Assembly: GCF_000060345.1 (NCBI RefSeq)
Contig: NC_008571.1
Coordinates: forward strand, 2,356,001-2,420,000
Direction of reading: 5' to 3'
Length of the DNA stretch: 64,000 nt
From: Christiangramia forsetii KT0803
GTDB lineage: Bacteria; Bacteroidota; Bacteroidia; Flavobacteriales; Flavobacteriaceae
Position numbers and translations under genes: made by a program. The notes beneath the pieces are model-generated. The model was not told the DNA's origin. It did no database searches and saw only the letters and a list, made by a program, of their open reading frames with translations. Shown piece by piece: positions 36,087-47,143 of this stretch (positions are counted from its first letter, which is position 1; every line of letters begins with the position of its first letter).

Positions 36087-37412
36087 TTATATTTCTCTAT
36101 TCTTATCAAAACCTTCCAGGTATTGTGCCACTCTTTGAACAAATTGTCCTCCTAGAGCTCCATTTACCACTCTATGGTCATAACTATGCGAAAGGATCAT
36201 CTTGTAACGAATCCCAATAAAATCACCGTCTGGTGTTTCAATCACAGCAGGCATTTTTCTAATGGCTCCTAAAGCAAGAATACCTACCTGAGGTTGATTG
36301 ATAATTGGAGTTCCCATGATACTTCCAAAAGTACCCACATTGGTAACTGTATAAGTTCCTCCCTGGATATCGTCTGGCTTCAGTTTATTCTGTCTTGCAC
36401 GATTGGCAAGATCATTTACCGCTTTAGCCATTCCAACAAGGTTTAGCCTATCTGCATTTTTGATTACCGGTACAATTAAGTTTCCATCAGGAAGGGCTGC
36501 GGCCATTCCCAGGTTAATATTTTTCTTCTTGATCACTTTGGTAACATCCTCATTTACCGCAATATTGACCATTGGGAAATCACGAATCGCTTTTGCTACC
36601 GCTTCCATAAATATTGGTGTAAACGTAAGTTTCTCACCTTCCTTCTTCTGAAAATCGGCTTTATGTTTATTTCTCCAGTTCCAGATATTAGTTACATCAA
36701 CTTCAATAAAAGACTGAACATGCGCAGATTTTTGAACACTGTCTACCATATGATGGGCGATCATTTTACCCATTCTGCTCATCTCAATAATTTCATCTTC
36801 TCCACTAACAACAGGTTCCGGCTTTTTAGAAACTCCGGCCTCTACATCTTTAGTATCTATAGATTTTCCTTTGGAAGCTTCAGATTTCTGAGACTGGGAA
36901 CCTCTGTTTTCAACATAACCAAGAATGTCATTCTTAGTAACCCGACCTTCTTTTCCAGTTCCGTCAATTCCTTCAAGTTCTGATAAAGCGATTCCTTCTT
37001 CCTTAGCAATATTCTTAACCAGAGGAGAGTAAAATCTGGAAGAATCTGAATAATCTTCAGTAGATTCAGAAGATGATGCAGTTGTTTTTGCTGTTTCCAC
37101 GGTTTCTGCTACATCGGCTGCTTGTGCTGGTTCTTCGTCTTCATCTTCATCTGTTCCTCCTTCAGCATCACCATCAGTTTCTATGATTGCAATAGTCTGG
37201 CCTACTTTAACAACGTCATCGGCATTAAAAAGTTTCTCCACAAGTTTCCCGTCAACTTCACTTGGAACCTCGCTATCAACTTTATCTGTTGCTATTTCAA
37301 GAACCGGCTCATCCATTTCAATGGTATCCCCTACTTCCTTCAGCCAGCTTGTTATCGTTGCTTCTGCAACACTTTCACCCATTTTGGGCAACTTCAATTC
37401 AAATTTTGCCAT
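36087..37412 (-). CDS. 2-oxoacid dehydrogenase E2 (dihydrolipoyllysine acyltransferase)
   Basis: The 441-residue protein has the three E2 parts. The N-terminal lipoyl domain carries the modified lysine in EIATDKVDSEVPSE (about residue 43). After an acidic, Ala/Glu-rich linker comes the peripheral-subunit-binding domain (YSPLVKNIAKEEGIALSELEG). The C-terminal catalytic domain ends with the active-site motif YDHRVVNGALGGQFV. Only one lipoyl domain is present. The type (pyruvate, 2-oxoglutarate or branched chain) is not decided by sequence alone; the companion E1 genes are not here, and a branched-chain or combined role is plausible in this phylum. A terminator follows at 36041. Confidence 0.93.
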   Translation of the reverse strand: MAKFELKLPKMGESVAEATITSWLKEVGDTIEMDEPVLEIATDKVDSEVPSEVDGKLVEKLFNADDVVKVGQTIAIIETDGDAEGGTDEDEDEEPAQAADVAETVETAKTTASSSESTEDYSDSSRFYSPLVKNIAKEEGIALSELEGIDGTGKEGRVTKNDILGYVENRGSQSQKSEASKGKSIDTKDVEAGVSKKPEPVVSGEDEIIEMSRMGKMIAHHMVDSVQKSAHVQSFIEVDVTNIWNWRNKHKADFQKKEGEKLTFTPIFMEAVAKAIRDFPMVNIAVNEDVTKVIKKKNINLGMAAALPDGNLIVPVIKNADRLNLVGMAKAVNDLANRARQNKLKPDDIQGGTYTVTNVGTFGSIMGTPIINQPQVGILALGAIRKMPAVIETPDGDFIGIRYKMILSHSYDHRVVNGALGGQFVQRVAQYLEGFDKNREI

Positions 37413-37627
37413 ATCTTTAAATCAGATGTGATTTTTGTTATTTGAGTTGCGAATTTAATCAAAATACCGCTTATTAAATATTAAAAAATCAATAAAATTG
37501 ATTTTTACTGAATTTCTTACAGCGAAACAACCCTTATATTTTTATGCTAAAACTACGATTTCAACTACGGAATTGAAAAAGTTTCAGAAGTTTTTAAAAC
37601 TTCGGTTATCTTAATTACTACTATAAG

Positions 37628-38245
37628 CTAGCTCTTCATGGAATTTTCAAAAGGAATTCTGTTGGTTATACTTCGCCCTAAAGTTACCTCATCGGCGTAT
37701 TCCAGTTCATCTCCTACTGAAATTCCACGTGCAATGGTTGAAGTTTTAATAGCAGTACCTTCCAATTGCTTGAAAATATAAAAATTGGTAGTATCTCCTT
37801 CCAGAGTACTGCTTAAAGCAAAAATAATCTCGTCGATCTTTCCTGCCTGTACTTTTTCTATCAAAGGTTTTATAGTGAGCTGTGAAGGGCCAATACCATC
37901 CATGGGACTTATCTTCCCTCCTAAAACATGATAATGCCCTCTATACTGACCGGTATTTTCAATGGCCATTACATCACGAATATCTTCTACTACACAAACA
38001 ATTTCTGAAACTCTAGATGGATTCGCACAAATTTCGCAGAGTTCGGTGTCACTAATATTGTAACAGTTATTACAGAGTTTGATATTTTGTCTTAGCTCTA
38101 AAAGAGCTTTCGAAAGCTGGGTTGTCTGCTCCTCCGGTTGCTTTAAAAGATGTAATACCAGTCTTAGCGCAGTTCGCTTTCCAATTCCCGGCAACTGGGA
38201 CATTTCGTCCACTGCCTGCTCCAGTAATTTTGAAGAAAAATCCAT
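37628..38245 (-). CDS. recR: Recombination mediator RecR
   Basis: RecR works with RecO (and RecF) to load RecA on gapped DNA. The 205-residue protein has the N-terminal helix-hairpin-helix region ([20 protein letters not shown]). A C4 zinc finger ([21 protein letters not shown]) follows, then a Toprim domain ([29 protein letters not shown]) and the C-terminal [21 protein letters not shown]. All elements of the family are present and the length is normal (about 200). The divergent sodium symporter gene begins 77 bp upstream. The gap after its stop contains a 17-nt A/T-rich palindrome at 37587-37603 and another hairpin at 37484-37506, possible weak terminators. Confidence 0.97.
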
Positions 38246-38322
38246 ATGCGAATTTATGATTTTTTCAGCGGATGAAATTACTTAAAGCTTAATTTGTAAA
38301 TTGCTCCGTAGAAATACGATTT

Positions 38323-39768
38323 ATGCAACCATACCAGGTCCTCATTCTTATCGCTGCTTATTTCGCAGTACTTATTCTAATCTCATATTTTACCGGCCGC
38401 GGGGGCAGTAACGCCGAATTTTTTAAAGCCAATAAACAGGCTCCGTGGTACCTGGTTGCTTTCGGAATGATTGGAGCCTCCTTAAGCGGTATCACTTTTA
38501 TCTCTATTCCCGGAACTGTTGAATCTGATTCCTTTAGCTATTTTCAGGTAGTTCTGGGGTATACGGTAGGGTATGCTGTAATAGGGCAGGTATTGCTTCC
38601 TCTCTATTATAAAATGAACCTAACCTCTATTTACACCTATTTGGAAAGTAGGTTTGGAAATGCCTCCTATAAAACAGGAGCTTCTTTCTTCTTATTATCG
38701 AGGGTGGTAGGTGCAAGTTTCAGGTTATTTCTAGTTGCTAATGTGCTTCAGCTTATTGTATTTGATGCTATGGGTGTCCCCTATTATGTTACCGTAACCA
38801 TCACTATTTTACTCATATGGCTCTATACTTTTAAAAGCGGAATTAAAACGATCATCTGGACAGATACGCTTCAGACATTCTTCATGTTATTAGCTCTGGG
38901 AATTACGATCTATTTTATCTCTGAAGATCTTGGATTCAATCTTACCAATTTATTTGGTTATCTGGCTGAAAGTGAACATTCTCAAATCTTCTTTTTTGAT
39001 GACTGGAAAAGTAAAGATCACTTTGTAAAACAGTTTCTTTCGGGTGCGTTTATCGCCATTGTAATGACGGGTCTTGATCAGGACATGATGCAGAAAAACC
39101 TTACCTGTAGAAGTCTGAAGGATGCTCAAAAGAATGTTTTCTGGTTTACTATCGTCCTTGTCTTTGTCAACTTCCTCTTTCTTGCCTTAGGAGTGCTATT
39201 GACCGATTATGCCGATATTAATGGAATCACTGAAGTTAGAGACGATCTTTTCCCGGCAATTGCTACCAGTGGAGCGTTGGGAATGGGCGTGGCGATTTTC
39301 TTTATCCTTGGATTAATAGCTGCGGCATATTCCAGTGCAGATAGTGCATTGACTTCTCTTACCACCTCTTTCAGTATTGATATTCTTGATATTGAAAAAA
39401 AATATGATGAAAGGAAACAGGTAAGAATTAGAAAACAAATTCATATAGCTATTTCAGTCTTACTAATTCTCGTAATGCTGGTCTTCAAATACGCAATTGC
39501 AGATAAAAGTGTGATCAATAAGCTGTTTCAGTTCGCAGGATATACGTATGGCCCGTTATTGGGTCTTTATGCTTTCGGACTTTTTACCAAATGGAATGTA
39601 AAGGATAAACTGGTTCCAATAATCGCTATTGCTGCACCAATTCTATCATACATTATTAGCATTAATAGCCTGGTATGGTTTGGATTCGAATTTGGATTCT
39701 TTATCCTAATCCTCAACGGATTTCTAACTTTCCTGGGATTAGTATTGCTGAGAAGAAAGCATCACTAA
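38323..39768 (+). CDS. Sodium:solute symporter (SSS family)
   Basis: The 481-residue protein has about 13 hydrophobic segments and SSS-family marks. These are the start YFTGRGGSNAEFFKANKQAPWYLVAFGMIGASLSGITFIS, the central YTFKSGIKTIIWTDTLQTF and GLDQDMMQKNLTCRS, and a late conserved segment AYSSADSALTSLTTSFSIDI. Such proteins import solutes with sodium; the substrate is not readable. The ATG at 38323 begins just before the first helix. The 3' end overlaps the convergent CoA-binding gene by 30 bp. Confidence 0.93.
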   Translation: MQPYQVLILIAAYFAVLILISYFTGRGGSNAEFFKANKQAPWYLVAFGMIGASLSGITFISIPGTVESDSFSYFQVVLGYTVGYAVIGQVLLPLYYKMNLTSIYTYLESRFGNASYKTGASFFLLSRVVGASFRLFLVANVLQLIVFDAMGVPYYVTVTITILLIWLYTFKSGIKTIIWTDTLQTFFMLLALGITIYFISEDLGFNLTNLFGYLAESEHSQIFFFDDWKSKDHFVKQFLSGAFIAIVMTGLDQDMMQKNLTCRSLKDAQKNVFWFTIVLVFVNFLFLALGVLLTDYADINGITEVRDDLFPAIATSGALGMGVAIFFILGLIAAAYSSADSALTSLTTSFSIDILDIEKKYDERKQVRIRKQIHIAISVLLILVMLVFKYAIADKSVINKLFQFAGYTYGPLLGLYAFGLFTKWNVKDKLVPIIAIAAPILSYIISINSLVWFGFEFGFFILILNGFLTFLGLVLLRRKHH

Positions 39769-40101
39769 CGTACAGGCATTTTCGAAAAAGATGCCGTTTT
39801 CTCTTAAAAGTTCATAAAGCTCAGGATTTTCTGTACCGGGATTAAATATCACCCGTTCCGGTTCTAGAGATAAGATATAATCATAATATTCTTTCTGACG
39901 CTTTGCATTAAGATATAAGGTAATGGTATCTATATCCTGAAACGGAACTTTTTCAGTTTCAATTTTCACTCCTTGTACACTACCCTTACGTAAACCAATA
40001 GCTACAGTAGGCTGATCATACTTTACTAATCTATTGATCGCAAGATTTGAATATCTGGCTGTATTTAATGAGGCTCCTAAAACCAACGTCTTTTTCTGCA
40101 T
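39739..40101 (-). CDS. CoA-binding domain protein (YccU-like)
   Basis: The 120-residue protein is a Rossmann-type CoA-binding domain, similar to YccU/CoA_binding_2. Marks are KKTLVLGASLNTARYSNLA at the start, VAIGLRKGSVQGV and the strand ERVIFNPGTENPELYELLRENG, ending FENACTLVMLSSQQY. Homologues bind CoA but their function is unknown. Its last 30 bp overlap the convergent symporter gene. The upstream side faces the structured 650-bp gap. Confidence 0.9.
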   Translation of the reverse strand: MQKKTLVLGASLNTARYSNLAINRLVKYDQPTVAIGLRKGSVQGVKIETEKVPFQDIDTITLYLNAKRQKEYYDYILSLEPERVIFNPGTENPELYELLRENGIFFENACTLVMLSSQQY

Positions 40102-40160
40102 ATCTCAAAGTTAAACAAAATTTAGTGTAACAATTCAAATTGATACTAGTCTTTAAAATG

Positions 40161-40258
40161 AGGTCCGGACCTTGCAGGGTCATCCTATTAATTTTGATGG
40201 TTAGTGTTAAGAAAGATGATTCTACCAAAACCTGCATTTCTTTAGAGGAATGCAGGTT
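40161..40258 (+). other. Palindrome and hairpin in the 40102-40749 gap
   Basis: AGGTCCGGACCT (40161-40172) is a perfect 12-bp palindrome. Further on, a perfect 10-bp stem AACCTGCATT / AATGCAGGTT (40229-40238, 40249-40258) has a 10-base loop and is followed by CTTTTCATTTTTT, which resembles a terminator on the + strand. No transcript that it would end is apparent. Confidence 0.6.
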
Positions 40259-40406
40259 CTTTTCATTTTTTCTCACTGCCATCCGAAAGTTTCCAAAAAC
40301 CTGGGAAAAGTAACGAAAAGCCTAAAAATTGCTGTATATTTTTAAAAAATCCAAGAAAATAAGTGAACTTTTGTTGGACTGAAATTTCACCTCGAAGATT
40401 ATTTTT

Positions 40407-40567
40407 TTCCTTGCCCTTCATTTATTTTGCTCGTCCAAAATAAACGAAGCAAAGAAAAAGACGCCTTTTGCAAGGAATTTTTTGGCAAAAAGCCAAGAAC
40501 CGTGATAAAATTCCCGCGGAGGAGCGATAGAAAAAATCGCTCATCCTGAATCTCGAGAATTTTACCA
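40407..40567. other. Multi-hairpin, non-coding region
   Basis: Nested and side-by-side stems fill about 160 bp: TTCCTTGC / GCAAGGAA (40407-40414 with 40470-40477) encloses TTTATTTTG / CAAAATAAA (within 40417-40449). Next come TTGGC-A5-GCCAA (40482-40496) and an outer TAAAATTC / GAATTTTA (40506-40513 with 40557-40564), extended by GTG/CAC and enclosing GAGCGAT-N7-ATCGCTC. No open frame is convincing. It may be a structured RNA or a mobile non-coding repeat. Confidence 0.55.
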
Positions 40568-40749
40568 CATATTCTGCGAAAAAGGGTTCACAAAAATTAC
40601 AACTTCCGGATAGTTATGATTTTTTCTGTAACAATTTAAAATTTGAATCGTCTTTATAGTACAAGCACATCAAAATACGGAGTATTGCGCTCATCTATTA
40701 TGCAATGCCAAGTAACTTGTTATACATTAATCATCAAATCAATCAAAAA

Positions 40750-43110
40750 ATGGAACAGTTAATTTTTAGTTTTTTACTATTTACATCAGCCTTAAGCCTG
40801 GCTTTCACCGATCCTGTCGGCAAAATTTCAGGATCTATAATCGATCAGGAATTAAATGAGCCTATTCCATATGCCACTATCATCATAAATGATATGGAGG
40901 GAAATCTTGTTACAGGAATTACTTCTGGCGATGACGGAACTTTTCTTATTGAAAACATCAAAGCAGGAGATTATATTTTTAAAGTTCAGTTTATAGGTTA
41001 TAAGACTTTCAGCAAAGAAATTCATATCAATAGAAATAATACCAATATTGAAATCGGGCAAATTAACCTGGAGCCAAATGTTGCTATGCTGGATGAAACC
41101 GTGGTCATTGCCGAAAGAACAACCATAGAACAGCGTGTAGACAGAAAAGTCATTAACATTGGAAAAGATTTAATGACCACTGGAGCAAGTGCTTCAGAAA
41201 TTATGGTAAACATTCCTTCGGTGAATGTAGATCAGGATGGTAATATTTCGCTTCGCGGAAATTCTAATGTGAGAATTCTGGTAGATGGAAAACCTACTAA
41301 TATGGATCCTGCTCAACTACTAAAACAGATTCCTTCTACTTCTATTAAAAGTATTGAATTGATCACGAATCCTTCCGCTAAATATAATCCTGAAGGCATG
41401 AGTGGAATCATCAATATTGTACTGCATAAAAATGCAAATCAGGGCTTCAACGGAAATTTGAATACCGGGGTGACTTTTGGCGAGAATACCAGGTTCAACG
41501 GAACGCTGGATATGAACTACAGAAAAGGAAAGTTTAATATTTACACCAATCTCGGGACTAATTTTGGTCCGCGTGAAAACGGAGGAACCTTAGGGCTTCC
41601 TGAACAGAACATCGAACAGGTCTTTAAAGTAGCTAATGAAAGAACATCCTATCTCTATAAAGTAGGAGTGGATTTTTATCTGAATGAGAAAAACACTTTG
41701 TCTTTTTATACAAACCAGGGAAGATTTGATGGTGGTCCAGACGGATTTATATCGGTTACAGACGCTGATGATTCGTCTATGAATCTAACCCAGCTCCTTG
41801 ATATAAATATGGATAATCGAAATTCGGCTTATAATTTTCTTTACGATCACGATTTTGAGAAAGAAGGGCATGACATTCAGTTTGAGCTAGATTACAACGA
41901 TTTTGAAGAAGAAGAGAATACAAAAATTGACTTTAGGGATACTGAACTCGATTTTACTCCATACACAGATTTTGTGCTTCAAGACCGACAAAATTTTACA
42001 GGGAATATAGATTATATAAATCCCTTAAGTGATATTTCTAAATTAGAGATGGGCGCTGAAGTTCGTTTATTGGATACCAATAACGATTATGAAACCACTA
42101 ATCCTGAATTCTCTGATAGTGACTATCAATACAACCGCGATATTTATAGTTTTTACACCACATTTGGTCAAACATTTGAAAAATGGTCGTACCAATTAGG
42201 AGCCAGACTTGAAAAATTTAATGTTGATGCGATCTACAATAATGATCTCGTTTATGAGGATGATTATTTCACTCTTTATCCTTCAGGATTTGTAAGCTAC
42301 ACCCCCGGTGAGAAGAACTCCTATCAATTAAGTTATAGTCGAAGAGTTGACAGACCGGGATTTGGGCAGGTCAACCCTATTAGAGAAGTTGCTTCTCCAA
42401 GATTAACGGTTGCCGGAAATCCTGAATTAAGACCTCAGTTCACCAACTCTATTGAACTTAATTACACCCGAAAACTTGGAAAAAAAGGAAGTCTTACCAG
42501 CGGAGTTTTTTATAGAAGAACTCAGGATGAGATTAACCAGATATTCACTACTGAAGAAGACGATCCAGGGTCGATCTTCTTAACCTATGCGAATTACGAT
42601 TCTAATGATTCCTATGGAGCTGAATTTTCTGCTAATTATAAGTTTACCGATTGGTGGAGCACGAATACAGGGCTTGAGCTTTATGGGCAAACACTCAAAG
42701 GAGTGGTTGGAAATGAATTTATTGAAATAGATAACAAAGCCTTTACTTTTAGAACCAATCATAATTTAAAAGCAACCGAATCTTTGACATTTTCAGTCTT
42801 CGGATTTTACAGAAGTAAAAGTCAGGATCTTCAGTTGGATATAAAGTCCATGTATTTTCTGAATCTTGGGGCCAGATATTCCTTCCTTGAAGACAATAAA
42901 GCTACGCTGAGTTTAAACTTCAATGATGTATTCGATACTCAGGAATTCAGAGTGGAAGACGGAAGACCTTTTGAACAAAGAGGAAGATTCAAAGGAGAAA
43001 CACAGACAGTTTATCTTGGGTTTTCTTACAGATTTGGAGGGGGCAAGAACAAAGCCTTAAAGCGTAAAAGCCGCGACAATGATGAATCCGGAGGTGGTGG
43101 AGTATTTTAA
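40750..43110 (+). CDS. TonB-dependent receptor-like outer-membrane protein
   Basis: From the ATG at 40750 the protein is 786 residues; an in-frame ATG at 40705 would add 15 residues before the signal peptide (LIFSFLLFTSALSLAF). After it comes a carboxypeptidase-like regulatory domain (KISGSIIDQELNEPIPYATI). The plug-like region follows (SASEIMVNIPSVNVDQDGNI, SLRGNSNVRILVDGK) and then a long beta-barrel ending in FSYRFGGGKNKALKR. This is the outer-membrane-protein beta-barrel family 3 type of Bacteroidota, without a paired SusD gene here. The substrate is unknown. The gene lies after the structured gap and before an oppositely oriented ABC-F gene, with a shared terminator at 43131. Confidence 0.9.
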   Translation: MEQLIFSFLLFTSALSLAFTDPVGKISGSIIDQELNEPIPYATIIINDMEGNLVTGITSGDDGTFLIENIKAGDYIFKVQFIGYKTFSKEIHINRNNTNIEIGQINLEPNVAMLDETVVIAERTTIEQRVDRKVINIGKDLMTTGASASEIMVNIPSVNVDQDGNISLRGNSNVRILVDGKPTNMDPAQLLKQIPSTSIKSIELITNPSAKYNPEGMSGIINIVLHKNANQGFNGNLNTGVTFGENTRFNGTLDMNYRKGKFNIYTNLGTNFGPRENGGTLGLPEQNIEQVFKVANERTSYLYKVGVDFYLNEKNTLSFYTNQGRFDGGPDGFISVTDADDSSMNLTQLLDINMDNRNSAYNFLYDHDFEKEGHDIQFELDYNDFEEEENTKIDFRDTELDFTPYTDFVLQDRQNFTGNIDYINPLSDISKLEMGAEVRLLDTNNDYETTNPEFSDSDYQYNRDIYSFYTTFGQTFEKWSYQLGARLEKFNVDAIYNNDLVYEDDYFTLYPSGFVSYTPGEKNSYQLSYSRRVDRPGFGQVNPIREVASPRLTVAGNPELRPQFTNSIELNYTRKLGKKGSLTSGVFYRRTQDEINQIFTTEEDDPGSIFLTYANYDSNDSYGAEFSANYKFTDWWSTNTGLELYGQTLKGVVGNEFIEIDNKAFTFRTNHNLKATESLTFSVFGFYRSKSQDLQLDIKSMYFLNLGARYSFLEDNKATLSLNFNDVFDTQEFRVEDGRPFEQRGRFKGETQTVYLGFSYRFGGGKNKALKRKSRDNDESGGGGVF

Positions 43111-43130
43111 AATTTGTTTGAATTAGCCAA

Positions 43131-43162
43131 AAAAAGACCCCGCCAATGGCAGGGTCTTTTTA
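43131..43162. terminator. Bidirectional terminator
   Basis: AAAAGACCC and GGGTCTTTT arms with inner GCC/GGC pairs form a hairpin with A-run on one side and T-run on the other. It lies between the convergent receptor and ABC-F genes and can serve both. Confidence 0.88.
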
Positions 43163-43179
43163 ATTATATACCTTATAAA

Positions 43180-44808
<1,629 letters not shown>

Positions 44809-44827
44809 CTAATAAATTAATTTTTTG

Positions 44828-44854
44828 CAAAAATAGCTATAATCAACATTACAA
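44828..44854 (-). promoter_or_regulatory. ABC-F gene promoter
   Basis: Reverse-strand TATTTTTG (44835-44828) is an exact -7 match and TTG sits at 44854-44852 with a rather short 16-bp spacer. The leader would be about 20 nt. Confidence 0.6.
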
Positions 44855-44920
44855 GGAAAAATTAACGTTTTAAATATTTGTTTTAACGCACACTTAACAT
44901 GGCTCGCCTAGGGCAGCTTA

Positions 44921-44928
44921 TATATTTG
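44921..44928 (+). promoter_or_regulatory. Promoter -7 element of the TlpA-like lipoprotein gene
   Basis: TATATTTG is an exact -7 match, 44 bp before the ATG at 44973. The -33 side has only TTA at 44894-44896. Confidence 0.55.
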
Positions 44929-44972
44929 TTAAAAACGGGCGAACCGAAAAGCCCTGTGGCTCAATACTGCAA

Positions 44973-46385
44973 ATGAGATACCTTTTTTTATTAAGCTTAT
45001 GCTGTGTTCTCCTGTTCACGGGGTGCGCCGATAATTCTTCGGAATCTGACTCCATTTTTATAGGAGGTCAGATTAATAATCCAGAGACAGATTATGTCAT
45101 TATTTCTAAAGAGAATAAGACGGTAGATACTCTATACCTGAACGAAAAAAATCAGTTCGGAAAAAATTTCGACGACCTGAAGAGCGGAATTTACACTTTT
45201 AGGCACCCGCCTGAGAGTCAAATCATGTACATGGAACCTGGAGACAGTATCTTGATTTGGCTGAACACTTTATCTTTTGATGAATCTCTAAATTTTAGCG
45301 GGGATGGTGCCGAAAAAAGCAATTTTCTTCTGGACATGTTTTTGAAAAACCAGGAAGATAATGATCTCATTCTTACCTACTACAAAATTGAACCAGCGAA
45401 ATTTGCTAAGATCACAGATTCTATTAAAGAACAAAGGTTGAAAACCTTAGAAGACCTTAAGGAAAAGAATGAATTTAGTGAGGAATTCGTGAAAATTGCT
45501 AGAGCGAGTATAGATTACGAATACTATGACCTAAGGGAGCGATATACATTCTTGATTAGAAAATACTATAATAATTTTGCTGATAAAATTCCGGTAGATT
45601 TTCATGATTATCGTGAAAAGATAGATTTCAATAATGAACAGTTGCAGGACTATTACGTGTACACAAATCTAATAGACGATTATTTGCGTTCAAAATCTAT
45701 TGAGAATTGTGCTTCAACACATAATGATCATAAAAAATGCTATAATTTAAATAGCTTTAAAAATATTGAAAATAGAATTCGTCTTATAGATTCACTTTCT
45801 AATACAGAATCTTTAAAAAATGAATTTCTAAACAGGTTGGCTGCACAGGCTATAACCATGGCAGAGAAAGAAAGCCGGATAGACTCTATCCTGAATCTTT
45901 TAGAGGAAATTAACTATTCAAATATTGAGAGTGTCCGGCAGCTTGCTGACATCCAGGAAGATTATTTCGTAGGAAATTCTATTGCACAGGTAATGGCTGA
46001 AAATACTCAGGGAAAGGTCATTAAATATGGTGAGGTAATAAATAAGCCTACCATCACCTACGCATGGTCGCTTTATGCTCCGGCGCACCACAGATGGCAG
46101 CATAATATTATAAATGAGCTTAAACAAAAATATCCCGAGCTGGACTTTCTTGGAGTGAATATCGACCTTGGTGAACGCGAAGAATGGCTAAGAACCTTAG
46201 AGACCTATGGTTATGATAAAACAGATGAATATCAAATTGCACGCCGCCAGGCCAGCAAAGAAACTTATCAAAAATACCTGAACAAGGTATTATTTGTTTC
46301 GCCCGATGCCAGAATCATTAGAGGAGATGTTCAATTTGGTAGTCCCGAATTTGAAGATGATATTCTACAATTTCTGAATAAATAA
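44973..46385 (+). CDS. TlpA-like lipoprotein lacking the CxxC cysteines
   Basis: The 470-residue protein has a lipoprotein signal peptide (LFLLSLCCVLLFTGC). An N-terminal strand-rich domain (IFIGGQINNPETDYVIIS, IYTFRHPPESQIMYMEPGDSI) is followed by a helical middle and a thioredoxin-fold domain from about residue 355. TlpA/ResA-type relatives would have a W-C-x-x-C active site. Here the segment is YAWSLYAPAHHRWQH, with A369 and H372 where the cysteines would be. The remaining fold is recognisable (LDFLGVNIDLGEREEWLRTL, VLFVSPDARIIRGD). The protein should be outer- or inner-membrane anchored in the periplasm, but not a dithiol redox enzyme. Substrate or partner is unknown. A promoter element is at 44921. 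Confidence 0.8.
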   Translation: MRYLFLLSLCCVLLFTGCADNSSESDSIFIGGQINNPETDYVIISKENKTVDTLYLNEKNQFGKNFDDLKSGIYTFRHPPESQIMYMEPGDSILIWLNTLSFDESLNFSGDGAEKSNFLLDMFLKNQEDNDLILTYYKIEPAKFAKITDSIKEQRLKTLEDLKEKNEFSEEFVKIARASIDYEYYDLRERYTFLIRKYYNNFADKIPVDFHDYREKIDFNNEQLQDYYVYTNLIDDYLRSKSIENCASTHNDHKKCYNLNSFKNIENRIRLIDSLSNTESLKNEFLNRLAAQAITMAEKESRIDSILNLLEEINYSNIESVRQLADIQEDYFVGNSIAQVMAENTQGKVIKYGEVINKPTITYAWSLYAPAHHRWQHNIINELKQKYPELDFLGVNIDLGEREEWLRTLETYGYDKTDEYQIARRQASKETYQKYLNKVLFVSPDARIIRGDVQFGSPEFEDDILQFLNK

Positions 46386-46412
46386 AAAGGCCACCTTTTG
46401 GGCAGCCTTTTC
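46384..46412. terminator. Bidirectional terminator
   Basis: AAAAGGC and GCCTTTT arms (with inner CC/GG pairs) form a hairpin with A-rich and T-rich sides. It separates the convergent lipoprotein and transaldolase genes. Confidence 0.85.
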
Positions 46413-46433
46413 AAATTATTTATTTCTCAATCT

Positions 46434-47090
46434 TTATTGATTTCCTTTTTTATAATCGGCAAGAAACTTTTCTAAACCAATATCAGTGAGAGGATGATTT
46501 AATAATCCCTCTATAGAAGACAATGGTCCGGTCATAACATCTGCTCCCAATTTAGCACATTCCAGTACGTGCATAGTATGCCTTACAGAGGCAGCTAAAA
46601 TTTCAGTTTCAAACCCATAATTATCATAGATCAACCTTATTTCAGCAATTAGATTTAAACCGTCTGTAGAAATATCGTCCAGTCTTCCAATAAATGGAGA
46701 AACATACGTGGCACCTGCTTTAGCAGCTAAAAGAGCCTGCCCTGCAGAAAAAACCAGTGTACAGTTTGTTTTTATTCCTTTATCACTAAAATACTTAAGA
46801 GCTTTTACACCTTCTTTGATCATAGGCACTTTTACAATGATCTGGTCATGTAACTCTGCAAGCTCCTCTCCTTCTCTAACTATACCTTCAAAGTCTGTGG
46901 CGATTACCTCAGCACTTACATCTCCTTCAACAAGATCACATATCTTTTTATAATGTTTAAAAATATTATCTTTTCCGGTAATTCCTTCCTTTGCCATAAG
47001 AGATGGATTAGTGGTAACTCCATCCAATACACCTAGATCCTGAGCTTCTTTTATCTGTTCAAGATTTGCGGTATCAATAAAAAATTTCAT
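46434..47090 (-). CDS. fsa: Fructose-6-phosphate aldolase / transaldolase-like protein
   Basis: The 218-residue protein is a short class I aldolase of the MipB/TalC type. The Schiff-base lysine is K87 in [48 protein letters not shown] forms the N-terminal part and [20 protein letters not shown] follows. The C-terminal [21 protein letters not shown] completes the TIM-barrel. These proteins transfer dihydroxyacetone units in the non-oxidative pentose phosphate pathway (transaldolase) or cleave fructose-6-phosphate; sequence reading does not separate them reliably. The gene converges with the lipoprotein gene through the terminator at 46384. Confidence 0.92.
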   Translation of the reverse strand: MKFFIDTANLEQIKEAQDLGVLDGVTTNPSLMAKEGITGKDNIFKHYKKICDLVEGDVSAEVIATDFEGIVREGEELAELHDQIIVKVPMIKEGVKALKYFSDKGIKTNCTLVFSAGQALLAAKAGATYVSPFIGRLDDISTDGLNLIAEIRLIYDNYGFETEILAASVRHTMHVLECAKLGADVMTGPLSSIEGLLNHPLTDIGLEKFLADYKKGNQ

Positions 47091-47143
47091 AGTTGTGTGT
47101 TATTTATAGTATTAATGAAATACGTTTTCAGATTGTAATAAAA

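Noticed and set aside
40381-40600. Degenerate protein-coding remnant in the structured gap
   Set aside because: Frames on both strands are short or broken by stops, and the dominant feature is base pairing rather than codon structure.
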